The notes beneath the pieces were generated by a model that was not told the DNA's origin, searched no databases, and saw nothing but the letters and a program-made list of their open reading frames with translations. Positions 45,649 to 53,965 of a stretch of DNA of 64,000 nucleotides are shown here, piece after piece. The translations under genes were made by a program, and so were the position numbers. The DNA lies in NCBI GenBank assembly GCA_963768185.1, contig CAVYGS010000005.1, positions 806,001-870,000 of the forward strand. Direction: 5' to 3'. Origin of the DNA: Palsa-461 sp963768185. Its GTDB lineage: Bacteria > Actinomycetota > Acidimicrobiia > Acidimicrobiales > RAAP-2. Within the stretch, counting starts at the first letter, position 1. Each line of letters starts with the position of its first letter.

Positions 45649-46185
45649 TCAAAGGCGCCGGGCCAGCTCCTCGGTCAGCAGCCAGAGCTCCTCAGCGCAG
45701 GCCACGTAGACGTCGACGTCGCCGCCCGCCGGATCGGCGACGTCTTCTGAGGGATCGAGCGGGAGCGCACCGAGGTCGAGCGCAGCGACGCGCTCGCCGA
45801 GCGGCTCCTCCCCCGCCTTGAGGTCGACACAGAGTCGGCGCAGCGCGCCGCACCTCGGCGCGGCCTCGGGGTGGTGCCGACGCACGAAACGCACGTGATC
45901 GGCCTCCATCGCAACGACCAGGCTGGCCCGGGCGAGGTGTTCGGCGGTCAACTGCTTGCTCCGGTGGTGCGAGACGGGCAGGTCGCTCAGCTCGGGGATC
46001 GCCGCAAGAGCGGCCCGTGTCCGCATGCCCATCGGTTGGCCCTCGACGACGTGGGTGCCGGCGCTCACCACCTCATGGTCGCGGCCGAGCACCTCGAACC
46101 AGTGCTCGAGCATGAATGCCGCCATGACCGAGCGCGCCGCGTTGCCAGTGCAGAGCGTCACGATGGTCGAAGGTTCCGAGGTCAT
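45649..46185 (-). CDS. Low-molecular-weight protein tyrosine phosphatase family protein
   Basis: A 178-residue LMW-PTP/arsenate-reductase-fold protein. The P-loop is VTLCTGNAARSVMAAF, matching CX5R-(S/T), and the family DP pair is seen in EDVADPAGGD. It could act on phosphotyrosine, or be an arsenate-reductase-like enzyme; the P-loop with Gly-Asn favours LMW-PTP. The ATG at 46185 is 40 bases downstream of the acyl-CoA dehydrogenase stop. Confidence 0.85.
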   Translation of the reverse strand: MTSEPSTIVTLCTGNAARSVMAAFMLEHWFEVLGRDHEVVSAGTHVVEGQPMGMRTRAALAAIPELSDLPVSHHRSKQLTAEHLARASLVVAMEADHVRFVRRHHPEAAPRCGALRRLCVDLKAGEEPLGERVAALDLGALPLDPSEDVADPAGGDVDVYVACAEELWLLTEELARRL

Positions 46186-46225
46186 GGTCGCGTCGCGTCG
46201 CAGGCACCGGCCCGCGATCGCCCGA

Positions 46226-47444
46226 TTAGTTCAGATGCAGGCCCGAGATCGCCCGGGCGATCACCAGCCGCTGAATCTCCGAGGTGCCCTCGAAGATCGT
46301 GAAAATCTTGGCGTCTCGGTACCAGCGCTCGACGGGGGCGTCCCGCACGTACCCGGTCCCGCCCAGGATCTGCACCGCCCGCTCGGTCACCCAAACCGCG
46401 GTCTCCCCGGCAAAGAGCTTGGACTGGGAACCCTCGGCTCCGGTGAATGCTTGGCCGTTGCGGCCCATCCACGACGCGCCTGCCACACGAGCAGCCGCGT
46501 GGCGTCGATCCGTGTGCGCATGTCGGCGAGCGCGAACGAGATGCCCTGGTTCTCGATGATCGCCCGGCCGAATTGCTTACGCTCCTTCGCGTAGTCGAGC
46601 GCGTACTCATACGCGGCGCGCGCCACGCCGAGCGCCTGGGCGCCGACGTAGGGGCGGGAGGCCTCGAACGTGCCCATGGCCACCTGGGTGGCGGTTCGGG
46701 TGCCCCCGCGCGCCCGGGCCAGGCGGTCGTCGAGCCGCTCCTTCCCGCCGAGGAGACATGCGTTGGGAACGCGACAGTCGTCGAGGAGCACCTCGGCCGT
46801 GTGCGACGCGCGGATCCCAAGCTTCTTGAACTTCCGACCCTGGGAGATCCCCGGGGTGCCCTCGGGGACGACGAAGCTGGCGTGCCCCGCGAGCCGAGGT
46901 CGGGTTCGACCTGGGCGACCACGACGTGGGTGTTCGCGAGCCCGCCGTTCGTGATCCACGTCTTGGTGCCGTTGATCACCCACTCGTCCTTGGCCTCGTC
47001 GTAGACGGCCCTCGTCTTGAGCGCCGACACGTCGGAGCCGGCGTCGGGCTCGGAGACCGCGAAGGCCGCGAGCTTCAGGTCATCGGGGGTCCCGTAGCAT
47101 TGCGGGAGCCACTCCCCCTTCTGCTCGGGAGTGCCAGACATGTAGATGGCAGAGACCGCGAGACTCGTGCCCAGGATCGCAAGCGCGATGCCGGCGTCGC
47201 CCCAGGCCAGCTCCTCGGAGACGAGCGCCATCTGCAGGCCGCTCTTGTCCACCAAGCTGTTGGCCATGAAGTCGAGGCTGTAGATGCCGGCCTTGGCGGC
47301 CTCCTCGATGACCGGCCACGGCGTCTCCTCGCGCTCGTCCCACTCCGCTGCCACAGGACGAATGACGCGCTCGGCGAACTCGTGGACCCACTGGGCGACC
47401 TCGAGCTGGTCCTCGTGCGGTTGGGGGAAGAAGCCCTCGGTCAA
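46226..47444 (-). CDS. Acyl-CoA dehydrogenase (two frameshifts)
   Basis: An FAD enzyme oxidising acyl-CoA to enoyl-CoA and passing electrons to ETF. Segment 1 from ATG 47444 (MTEGFFPQPHEDQLEVAQW) carries the FAD loop AAFAVSEPDAGSDVSAL. After a missing base in the C run at 46885-46888, segment 2 continues HASFVVPEGTPGISQG to RKQFGRAI and RLLVWQA. After another missing base near 46474-46480, segment 3 reads AFTGAEGSQSKLFAGETAVW, ILGGTGYVRDAPVERWYRDA and the catalytic FEGTSEIQRLVIAR. Restored length of about 405 residues is normal. A TetR-like operator precedes it. Confidence 0.88.
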
Positions 47445-47502
47445 CGGCGCTCCTTTCTCGCTTCGGGGAGATCACCCCGCGCGCGAGGATCACCCCTAAT
47501 TT

Positions 47503-47516
47503 ACCAACCGGTCAGT
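47503..47516. promoter_or_regulatory. Candidate TetR operator before the acyl-CoA dehydrogenase
   Basis: ACCAACCGGTCAGT fits the palindrome AC-NN-ACCGGT-NN-GT, a form common for TetR regulators of fatty-acid genes in actinobacteria. It lies 59 bases upstream of the dehydrogenase start inside an AT-richer patch. Confidence 0.5.
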
Positions 47517-47553
47517 TGACGCAAACAGGATGCCTCGGCGGGCTCCCCGAGGA

Positions 47554-47760
47554 CTACCCGACGGGCCGCACGTCCTTCGCCATCAGGCCCTTGGGGCCCT
47601 CTTCGACGTCGAACTCCACCGGCTGGCCCTCTTCGAGCACGCGGTAGCCGCTCATCTGGATGGCGGTGTGATGCACGAAGACGTCCGCTCCGCCGTCGGG
47701 CTGCGAGATGAAGCCGTAACCCTTCTCGGAGTTGAACCACTTGACTGTTCCGGATGCCAC
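47554..47760 (-). CDS. cspA: Cold-shock protein
   Basis: A 68-residue single cold-shock-domain RNA chaperone. RNP1 is EKGYGFISQPD and RNP2 is DVFVHHTAIQ; the start SGTVKWFNSEKGYGF is typical. It begins at GTG (47760) with a GGGAGG ribosome-binding site. The upstream leader holds two perfect palindromes, consistent with structured cold-shock mRNA leaders. Confidence 0.96.
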   Translation of the reverse strand: MASGTVKWFNSEKGYGFISQPDGGADVFVHHTAIQMSGYRVLEEGQPVEFDVEEGPKGLMAKDVRPVG

Positions 47761-47788
47761 TGTGGCAATCCTCCCTGTTGCTTGAGGC

Positions 47789-47839
47789 ATTGCCAAGGCA
47801 ATACCGATGCTGACCGCGCGGGTACGGTCACTCGTACCC
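47789..47839 (-). promoter_or_regulatory. Two palindromes in the csp leader
   Basis: ATTGCC-AA-GGCAAT (47789-47802) is a perfect 14-bp palindrome, and GGGTAC-N8-GTACCC (47820-47839) a perfect 6-bp inverted repeat, both within 80 bases upstream of the csp start. They could fold in the mRNA leader or bind a regulator. Confidence 0.35.
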
Positions 47840-47920
47840 AAACGGCGGATATTTTCACCCACCGCCGCGCGGGACGCTAACACGGGCGAAGTGCCCAACG
47901 GGTGAGCACCACCTGGGCCC

Positions 47921-49313
47921 TCAGCGGCGAACCGTGGTGCCCCGAGGGCCGTCCTCCACGATCCAGCCGAGCGCGCTCAGCCGGTCCCGGATCTCGTCCG
48001 AACGCCCGTAGTCGCGAGCCGCCCGCGCCGCGTCGCGCTCAGCGACAAGGCGCGCCGTCTCGTCGTCCACTTCGAACATCGTGGCGCCCCGCAGCTGGAG
48101 CCCCAGCACGCCACAGAGCACCTCGACCGATCGAGCGAGCGAGCGAGCCGCGTCGTCACGGCCAGCGTCGGCCAGCGCGTGCGCTCGGCCGACCGCCTCG
48201 AAGATCCCGGCCAGTGCCCCCGGGGTGTCGAGGTCGTCGTCCATGTGGGAGCAGAAGCGCTCGAGCTCCTCGGCCGCGACGTCGCGCGCCGCTACGGCGG
48301 GAACGGCAACGCGCTGAAGGTTGAGGTCCTCCCCCAGGGAGAAGCGACGAGCCAGTCCGTCGAGGCGCTCCAGCGCCTTCCCGGCATCCGCGCTCGACTC
48401 CGGCGTCACTTCGATCGGGGAGCGGTACTGCGAGCGCAGCACGAGCAGCCGATAGGCACGGGGGTCGGCCCGCTCGAGCTGGTCGGCAATCGTGACGAAG
48501 TTGTACAGCGACTTGGACATCTTGTCGGCTCCCGCCATGACCCAGCCGTGGTGGGCCCAGTGGCGCGGCAAAGGGCCACCCGCGCGCGACGGCCTGGGCT
48601 CGCTCGTTCTCGTGGTGCGGGAAAATGAGATCGATCCCCCCGCCGTGCAGGTCGAACCCCTCGCCCAGAAGGTCGAGCGACATGACCACGCACTCGGTGT
48701 GCCAGCCGGGCCGACCGGGACCGAACGGCGAGTCCCAGCTCGGCTCGCCAGGTTTGGCCTTCTTCCAGAGCGCGAAGTCGACCGGCGAGCGCTTCTCCGC
48801 GTCCACCTCGACACGCGCACCCGCCTTGAGCGAGTCGAGCGACTGGTGGGCGAGCAGTCCGTAGCCGTCGACTTGCTCGACGCTCAGGTACACCCCCGAC
48901 GAGGTCTCGTACGCGAGACCCCGATCGACCAGGTCGGCGATCAGGCCCACCATCGCCTCGACGTACTCGGTGGCGTGCGGCACGTCGTCGGGCCGCAGGA
49001 CCCCGAGGGCGTCGGAGGCCTCCCACCACGCCCGTTCGAACTCGTGGGCGACCTCGGACTCGGTCCGGCCCTCGGCGGCGGCCCGGGCGATGATCTGGTC
49101 GTCGATGTCGGTCACATTCGAGACGTAGTGCACTTCCAGCCCGCTGAAGATCAGGTATCGCCGCAGGACGTCGAAGACGAGCCATCCCCGGCCGTGGCCG
49201 ATGTGGGGCACCTCATAGACGGTGAGGCCGCACGCGTAAAACGAAACGTGCCCCGGGTCACGAAGTGCGAGCGGCCGCACGGTGCCCGTGGCCGTGTCGT
49301 GGAGCCGCAGCAC
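47921..49313 (-). CDS. cysS: Cysteinyl-tRNA synthetase (one frameshift)
   Basis: Charges tRNA-Cys; essential. From GTG 49313 it shows the zinc Cys and class I signature YACGLTVYEVPHIGHGRG, the second zinc set HTECVVMSLDLLG and FPHHENERAQAVARGWPF. The frame then slips by one extra base near 48563-48569 (GGCGCGGC) and resumes as RHWAHHGWVMAGADKMSKSL with the KMSKS loop, and runs to a complete C-terminal anticodon domain ending EDGPRGTTVRR. Because that domain is present it is CysRS, not the shorter mycothiol ligase MshC. Only 20 bases separate it from divergent valS. Confidence 0.9.
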
Positions 49314-49318
49314 GAAGG

Positions 49319-49325
49319 TACGGTA
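49319..49325. promoter_or_regulatory. Interlocked divergent -10 boxes of cysS and valS
   Basis: TACGGTA reads TACGGT on plus (49319-49324, 9 bases before the valS ATG) and TACCGT on minus (49325-49320, 6 bases before the cysS GTG). The two promoters overlap almost completely, and at least cysS would be leaderless. Confidence 0.45.
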
Positions 49326-49333
49326 ACCCGATC

Positions 49334-51904
49334 ATGAACGCGCCCGGTTCGAACCCCACGCCAACGCGCGCCATGCCCGAGAAGCCCTCGCTCGAGGGCC
49401 TCGAGGCCAAGTGGGACCGGGACTGGGCAGAGCAGGGCACCTACCGCTTCGACCGGACGAAGCCTCGCTCGGAGATCTTCGCCATCGACACGCCGCCGCC
49501 GACGGTCAGCGGATCCCTCCACCTCGGGACCGTGTTCGGATACGTCCAGTTCGACTCCGTGGCGCGCTTTTGGCGGATGCGCGGTAAGGAGGTGTTCTTC
49601 CCGATCGGTTGGGACGACAATGGCTTGCCGACCATCCGGCGCGTGCAGGACGTGTTCGGAGTCCGCTGCGACCCGACGCTCCGATACGAGTCGGGCCTGA
49701 CCGTCGCTCCCGAGCCCGACGCCGAGCGGCCGCTGTCGCGTCGGAACTTCATCGAGTTGTGCGACCGGCTCACCGACGACGACGAGGTGGTGTTCGAACA
49801 GGTCTTCCGGGACGTCGGGCTCTCGGTTGCGTGGGAGCACACCTACACGACGATCAGTCGGCGGTCCCAGCGGGTGTCCCAGCGGGCATTCCTCCGCAAC
49901 CTGGCGCGGGGCGAGGCATACCTGAGCGAGGCGCCGACGATGTGGGACGTCGACATGCAGACCGCGGTGGCCCAGGCCGAGGTGGAGGACCGTCCCACCG
50001 CTGGCGCCTACCACAAGCTCCTGTTCCATCGGCCCGACGGAGCCGATCTCGAGATCGACACGACGCGCCCCGAGCTCCTGGCCGCGTGCGTGGCGGTCGT
50101 CGTCCATCCCGACGACGCGCGTTGGAAGGGCCTCGTGGGCACCGAGGTGACCACGCCGCTCTTCGGCGTGTCGGTGCCGGTCGTCGCGCACCCGCTGGCC
50201 GACCCCGAGAAGGGCACCGGCGTCGCCATGATCTGCACGTTCGGCGACAGCACCGACGTCGTCTGGTGGCGCGAGCTCGACCTGCCGCTGCGCTCGGTCG
50301 TCCAACGCGACGGGCGCCTCCAGACCGAGGTTCCGGAGTGGTTCACCACCGACGCAGCGCGCCGCGCCTGGGAGGTGCTGGGCGGGAAGACGACGAAGGC
50401 GGCGCGTCGAGCCGTCGCCGAGCTGCTGGCGGAGTCGGGCGAGCTGTCCGGCGAGCCGCGGCCCATCGAGCACGAGGTCCGCTACTACGAGCGCGGCGAG
50501 CGGCCCCTCGAGATCGTGACCAGCCGGCAGTGGTACATCCGCAACGGTGCCCGGGACGAGGGCCGTCGGCAGGCGCTCCTCGACGCCGGCGTCGAGCTGC
50601 GGTGGCACCCCGAGTTCATGCGCATCCGTTACGAGCATTGGGTGGGCGGACTCAACGGCGACTGGCTGGTCAGCCGCCAGCAGCACTTCGGGATCCCCTT
50701 CCCGGTCTGGTATCCGGTCGATGCCGACGGCGAGGTGCGCCACGATCGCCCCATCCCGGCCAACGAGGCCTCGCTGCCCGTCGACCCCCAATCCGAGGCG
50801 CCGCCCGGATTCGAGGAGGCCCAGCGGGGCCAGCCGGGCGGCTTCGTCGGCGACCCCGACGTGATGGACACCTGGGCGACCTCCTCGCTCACCCCGTTTA
50901 TCGCCGGGAACTGGGAGGACGACCCGGACCTCTTCGGCCGCGTCTACCCGATGGACCTGCGGCCCCAGGGCCCCGAGATCATCCGGACCTGGCTCTTCTC
51001 GACGCTGCTCCGGAGCCAGCTCGAGTTCGGCGTCCTGCCGTGGGCCAACGCCAGCATCAACGGCTGGGTGCTCGACCCCGACCGCAAGAAGATGTCCAAG
51101 TCCAAGGGCAACGTGGTCACCCCCGAAGCGCTCATCACCGAGTACGGGGCCGATGGTGTCCGCTACTGGTCGTGCAGCGCGGCGCTGGGCACCGACACCG
51201 CCACCGACCCCGCCCAGATGCGGGTGGGACGGCGCCTCGCCATCAAGATCCTGAACGCGTCCAAGTTCGTCCTCTCCATGGCCGCGTCGGGCAGCGAGGT
51301 CACCGAGCCGCTGGACCGGGCGATGCTGGCGCGCCTGGCGAGTGTGGTCGCCGACGCCACCTCAGCCTTCGAGGGCTATCAGTACCAACAGGCCCTCGAG
51401 CGCACCGAGAGCTTCTTCTGGTCGTTCTGCGACGACTACCTCGAGCTCGTGAAATCGCGCGCCTACGGCGGCGAGGAGCGAAGCAGGCCAGCGACCGACT
51501 CGGCCCGGGCCGCCCTCGCGCTGGCCCTCTCGGTGCTACTCCGACTGTTCGCGCCGTTCGTCCCCTTCGTGACCGAGGAGGTGTGGAGCTGGTGGCAGGA
51601 CGGTTCGATCCACCGGGCGCCCTGGCCCGAGCCCGGCGAGCTGGCCATCCGCGAGGACGACGACCCGGGCGTGCTCCACGCGGCAGCCGAGGTGCTGGCC
51701 GGCGTGCGTCGATCCAAGACGTTCCAGAAGCGCTCCCTCCGGGCGAGGGTGGCGCGCTTGGAGGTGTCGGGGAGCGCCGAGACGCTGGCCGCGATCCGCT
51801 GCGCCCAAGCCGACCTCGTCGAGGCCGGCAATGTAAGCGAGCTCGTCCTCGTGGAGGGCGAACCCCAGGTCAACGTCGAGCTCGAAGACGACGCCCCGGC
51901 ATAG
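49334..51904 (+). CDS. valS: Valyl-tRNA synthetase, short (type 2) form
   Basis: Charges tRNA-Val; essential. The 856 residues contain the HIGH-equivalent SGSLHLGTVFGYVQFDS, the CP1 editing domain (HKLLFHRPDGADLEIDTTRPELL), KKMSKSKGNVVTP and an anticodon-binding domain. There is no C-terminal coiled-coil arm, as in the type 2 ValS group. The start at 49334 gives a 13-residue extension; the ATG at 49373 (MPEKPSLEGLEAKW) is an alternative. It is the only intact member of the three synthetase genes in the window. Confidence 0.94.
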   Translation: MNAPGSNPTPTRAMPEKPSLEGLEAKWDRDWAEQGTYRFDRTKPRSEIFAIDTPPPTVSGSLHLGTVFGYVQFDSVARFWRMRGKEVFFPIGWDDNGLPTIRRVQDVFGVRCDPTLRYESGLTVAPEPDAERPLSRRNFIELCDRLTDDDEVVFEQVFRDVGLSVAWEHTYTTISRRSQRVSQRAFLRNLARGEAYLSEAPTMWDVDMQTAVAQAEVEDRPTAGAYHKLLFHRPDGADLEIDTTRPELLAACVAVVVHPDDARWKGLVGTEVTTPLFGVSVPVVAHPLADPEKGTGVAMICTFGDSTDVVWWRELDLPLRSVVQRDGRLQTEVPEWFTTDAARRAWEVLGGKTTKAARRAVAELLAESGELSGEPRPIEHEVRYYERGERPLEIVTSRQWYIRNGARDEGRRQALLDAGVELRWHPEFMRIRYEHWVGGLNGDWLVSRQQHFGIPFPVWYPVDADGEVRHDRPIPANEASLPVDPQSEAPPGFEEAQRGQPGGFVGDPDVMDTWATSSLTPFIAGNWEDDPDLFGRVYPMDLRPQGPEIIRTWLFSTLLRSQLEFGVLPWANASINGWVLDPDRKKMSKSKGNVVTPEALITEYGADGVRYWSCSAALGTDTATDPAQMRVGRRLAIKILNASKFVLSMAASGSEVTEPLDRAMLARLASVVADATSAFEGYQYQQALERTESFFWSFCDDYLELVKSRAYGGEERSRPATDSARAALALALSVLLRLFAPFVPFVTEEVWSWWQDGSIHRAPWPEPGELAIREDDDPGVLHAAAEVLAGVRRSKTFQKRSLRARVARLEVSGSAETLAAIRCAQADLVEAGNVSELVLVEGEPQVNVELEDDAPA

Positions 51905-51969
51905 CCTGGGCCGATCCGGCGTTGCAGCCGTTTGGTGGCTCGGATCCAACGAGAGAGAAGGAGGCCGAC

Positions 51970-52428
51970 ATGGGAGTGACAGAGCTTGGCCATGTCGTGC
52001 TCTACGTCGAGAACGCGGAGCGCTCCGCCCGCTTCTACCGCGACGTGCTCGGCTGGCATCAGATCATGCCCGAAGAAGGGTCCCCGGTCGGTCCGGTGGC
52101 CGCATTCTCGGGCGGCCGCACCCACCACGAACTGCTCTTGATCGAAGTCGGCCCCGGGGCCGCACCCATCCCGCCGGGTCGGCGCGTCGGGATGTACCAC
52201 TTCGGGCTCCGCGTCGGCGACAGCGATGCCGATCTCAAGGCCGCGCTCGACCGGGTGGTGGCCTCCGGAGCAACCGTGCTCGGGTCGTCCGACCACACCG
52301 TGACCCACAGCCTCTACATCGCGGACCCCGACGGCAACGAAGTCGAGCTGTACATCGACGTGCCCGGCGTCGACTGGAAGAACGATCCTCGGCTGATCGC
52401 CACGCCCACCCGGCCGCTCGTCCTCTGA
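51970..52428 (+). CDS. VOC family (glyoxalase/dioxygenase-fold) protein
   Basis: A 152-residue metal-binding VOC protein. Predicted metal ligands are His in ELGHVVLYVENAERSARFY, His in GMYHFGLRVGD and Glu in ADPDGNEVELYID. The pattern resembles one module of extradiol dioxygenases such as catechol 2,3-dioxygenase; the reaction is unknown. A strong AAGGAGG ribosome-binding site lies at 51958-51964. It follows valS by 65 bases in the same direction. Confidence 0.9.
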   Translation: MGVTELGHVVLYVENAERSARFYRDVLGWHQIMPEEGSPVGPVAAFSGGRTHHELLLIEVGPGAAPIPPGRRVGMYHFGLRVGDSDADLKAALDRVVASGATVLGSSDHTVTHSLYIADPDGNEVELYIDVPGVDWKNDPRLIATPTRPLVL

Positions 52429-52433
52429 CTGGG

Positions 52434-53915
52434 TTACTCGAGGACCACGTCCTCGGGTGACTTGTCGGGCCGCAGGCCGCGCCAGGCCGCCTGCCGGAGC
52501 CGGCCCTCCCGAGTCCATTCGCTGAAGCGGACCTCGCCGACCAAGTGCGGGCGCACCCAGGACGCCCCCGCGACCTGGCTCCTCGGCAGCTCGCCTTGGA
52601 AGGGGGACGTCTTGCGCCCGATCTTGGCGAACCGGCCTGCGAGCTCCCTCAGGTGGGCATCGGAGAAGCCGGTGCCGACCTTGCCGACGTAGCGCAGCCC
52701 CTGCTCGCCTGGGATCCCCACGATCAACGCGCCGATGCCGCCGGACCGGCTCCCCTTCCCCGGGGTGTACCCGCCGATGACGACCTCCTGGGTCCGGAAC
52801 CCTCGGACCTTGACCCAGTCCTCGCTGCGGCGTCCGGGCAAATAGACGCTGTTGGTCCGTTTGCAGACCACGCCCTCGAGCCCTGACGCCAGTGCCGCGT
52901 CGAGCACGGCCTGGGGGCGGTCGGTGAAGGTGCGGGGCGTGGCCCACCGGTCCCCCGCGAGTTCGAGGGACTCCAAGAGCGTGCGCCGCTCGGCGTAGGG
53001 GAGGTCGATCGTCGAGCGGCCGTCGAGGTGCAAGACGTCGAAGACGAGGTAGCTCACCGGAACCTTCTGGGACAGACGCCGCGCTGCCGCAGCCTCGCGC
53101 ACGTGCATGCGCTGTTGGAGCAGCCCGAAGCTCGGGCGGCCGTCGTCGTCGAAGACGACGATCTCGCCGTCCAAGATGGCCGGTCGCGAGCCCAGGGCAC
53201 GGCCGAGCGCGTGCAGCTCGGGGTAGGCGGCGGTGATGTCGAGGTCGTTGCGCGACTTGAGCTGCACGCGGCCTCCGTCGACGTAGGCGATCGCCCGCAC
53301 GCCGTCCCACTTGAACTCGCACGTCCACCCACGAGCCGTCCGCGGTAGCTCCCCAGCGCGGCACAGCATCGGGCGCACGAGTTCGGGGAGGGACTCGAAG
53401 CCGTCCGGGGCCGGGTCCATCCGGTGGATCATCCAGTTCTTGCCGTTGGTCCGGAAGAGCACGTAGCGACCGTCGACCCGCTCGCCGTGCAGGACGACCA
53501 TCACCTCGCGCTCGGACCACTTCTCCGTCTCGTAGGTGCCGCTGTCCCAGATCGACACCGTCCCCCCGCCGTACTCGCCGTGGGGGATCTCGCCCGAGAA
53601 GCCGCCGTACTCGAGCGGGTGATCCTCCACCGCGACTGCGAGGTGGTTCCGCCTGGGGTCGAGCGGCACCCCCTTGGGCACCGCCCAGGACACGAGGACC
53701 CCGTCACGCTCGAGCCGGAAGTCCCAGTGCAGCGCCCGGGCGTGGTGCTCCTGGATCACGAAGGAAGGCTCTGCCTTGCGGGCGCGGCCCTTCGGGCGCG
53801 CACCCATTGGCTCGGGCGTGCGCGACGGATCGCGCTTGGCCTGGTAGCTCTCGAGCTTCGAGGGGCCCGCGGTCGTGATGCCTCCGACGAGGAGTAGGTG
53901 GGCCAATTGTCGCAC
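52434..53915 (-). CDS. ligD: ATP-dependent DNA ligase, LigD-type (PE + ligase)
   Basis: A 493-residue NHEJ-type protein. Residues about 35-170 form the 3'-phosphoesterase domain (HHARALHWDFRLERDG; HPLEYGGFSGEIPHGEYGGG). The ligase domain follows with the adenylated Lys in CEFKWDGVRAIAYVDG, ILDGEIVVFDDDG, GLEGVVCKRTNSVYLPGRR and the OB-fold. The LigD polymerase domain is absent and no Ku gene is nearby, so both may be encoded elsewhere. The start is GTG at 53915; an upstream TTG or GTG choice is hard to settle because the PE domain begins only 25 residues in. Confidence 0.9.
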   Translation of the reverse strand: MRQLAHLLLVGGITTAGPSKLESYQAKRDPSRTPEPMGARPKGRARKAEPSFVIQEHHARALHWDFRLERDGVLVSWAVPKGVPLDPRRNHLAVAVEDHPLEYGGFSGEIPHGEYGGGTVSIWDSGTYETEKWSEREVMVVLHGERVDGRYVLFRTNGKNWMIHRMDPAPDGFESLPELVRPMLCRAGELPRTARGWTCEFKWDGVRAIAYVDGGRVQLKSRNDLDITAAYPELHALGRALGSRPAILDGEIVVFDDDGRPSFGLLQQRMHVREAAAARRLSQKVPVSYLVFDVLHLDGRSTIDLPYAERRTLLESLELAGDRWATPRTFTDRPQAVLDAALASGLEGVVCKRTNSVYLPGRRSEDWVKVRGFRTQEVVIGGYTPGKGSRSGGIGALIVGIPGEQGLRYVGKVGTGFSDAHLRELAGRFAKIGRKTSPFQGELPRSQVAGASWVRPHLVGEVRFSEWTREGRLRQAAWRGLRPDKSPEDVVLE

Positions 53916-53953
53916 CGGATCGGTCTCCGGGCACTCGGGCCAGACGCCTCCGG

Positions 53954-53959
53954 TACCTT
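53954..53959 (+). promoter_or_regulatory. -10 box (TACCTT) of the MFS exporter gene
   Basis: TACCTT ends 6 bases before the ATG at 53966, predicting a leaderless transcript. Confidence 0.45.
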
Positions 53960-53965
53960 CGGGGC

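Noticed and set aside
47921..49313. mshC (mycothiol cysteine ligase) instead of cysS
   Set aside because: The restored frame includes the KMSKS loop and a full C-terminal anticodon-binding domain, which MshC lacks.
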